From Prevotellaceae bacterium (GTDB lineage Bacteria; Bacteroidota; Bacteroidia; Bacteroidales; UBA932), in contig JAITSM010000178.1 in assembly GCA_031287815.1 (NCBI GenBank), positions 1 to 5,579 on the forward strand: a DNA stretch of 5,579 nt. Reading direction: 5' to 3'. The translations under genes and the position numbers were made by a program. The notes beneath the pieces were generated by a model, which saw only the letters and a program-made list of their open reading frames with translations, was not told the origin of the DNA and searched no databases. Each line of letters starts with the position of its first letter. The first letter of the stretch is position 1. Of the stretch, positions 5,525-5,579 are shown one piece after another.

Positions 5525-5543
5525 TTTGACTTACTCAGTCAAA
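5525..5543 (+). other. Perfect hairpin in the leader downstream of the right-edge promoter
   Basis: TTTGACT (5525-5531), loop TACTC, AGTCAAA (5537-5543) form a perfect 7-bp stem about 10 bases into the predicted transcript. There is no T-run after it, so it is not a classical terminator. No ATG follows before the window ends at 5579, so the leader is at least about 60 bases. It may be part of a 5' UTR, an operator-like palindrome or the beginning of an RNA gene. Confidence 0.6.
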
Positions 5544-5579
5544 TATTGGTATTACAGAACAGGGAGTTACAGAGGCAGG

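Noticed and set aside
5511..5579. tRNA or known small RNA at the right edge
   Set aside because: Only one short hairpin is visible, without cloverleaf arms or a family signature, and the sequence is cut by the window edge.

Overview
The window looks like chromosomal DNA of a Bacteroidota bacterium, most likely Bacteroidales. Three things point there. The -7 promoter boxes have the phylum's TAnnTTTG form (TATCTTTG, TATCTTCG, TAATTTTG). No convincing Shine-Dalgarno site decides a start. The MutL and DnaG termini have a Bacteroidota look, judged from memory of the families and not from a search. Coding regions are moderately GC-rich, while the gaps are AT-rich and full of short repeats.

Layout: positions 1-118 hold a 21-bp tandem array that reaches the left edge. 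mutL (mismatch repair) follows on the minus strand, 160-1977. A 262-bp gap (1978-2239) separates mutL from a divergent sugar-phosphate-type nucleotidyltransferase gene on the plus strand (2240-3139). This gap holds two near-identical promoters placed around a long imperfect inverted repeat. The next gap (3140-3307) holds a 7-bp-period array and a GC-rich multi-hairpin element that ends right at the start of dnaG (primase, plus strand, 3308-5242). The last 337 bp (5243-5579) contain no recognisable gene. They hold three further 7-bp-period arrays, an imperfect inverted repeat, an AT-rich tract, and a good promoter followed by a hairpin that probably leads into a gene beyond the right edge.

The genes are housekeeping: MutL acts in post-replicative mismatch repair and DnaG primes replication. 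The nucleotidyltransferase probably makes an activated sugar, substrate unknown. I see no new multi-gene system. The unusual material is intergenic: arrays with a 7-bp period, each of different sequence, repeatedly end at a shared GC-rich word, GCTKRCGCC or close to it. A second unusual point is that the MutL endonuclease motif, normally DQHA(X)2E(X)4E, reads DRRRARQRILYE here.
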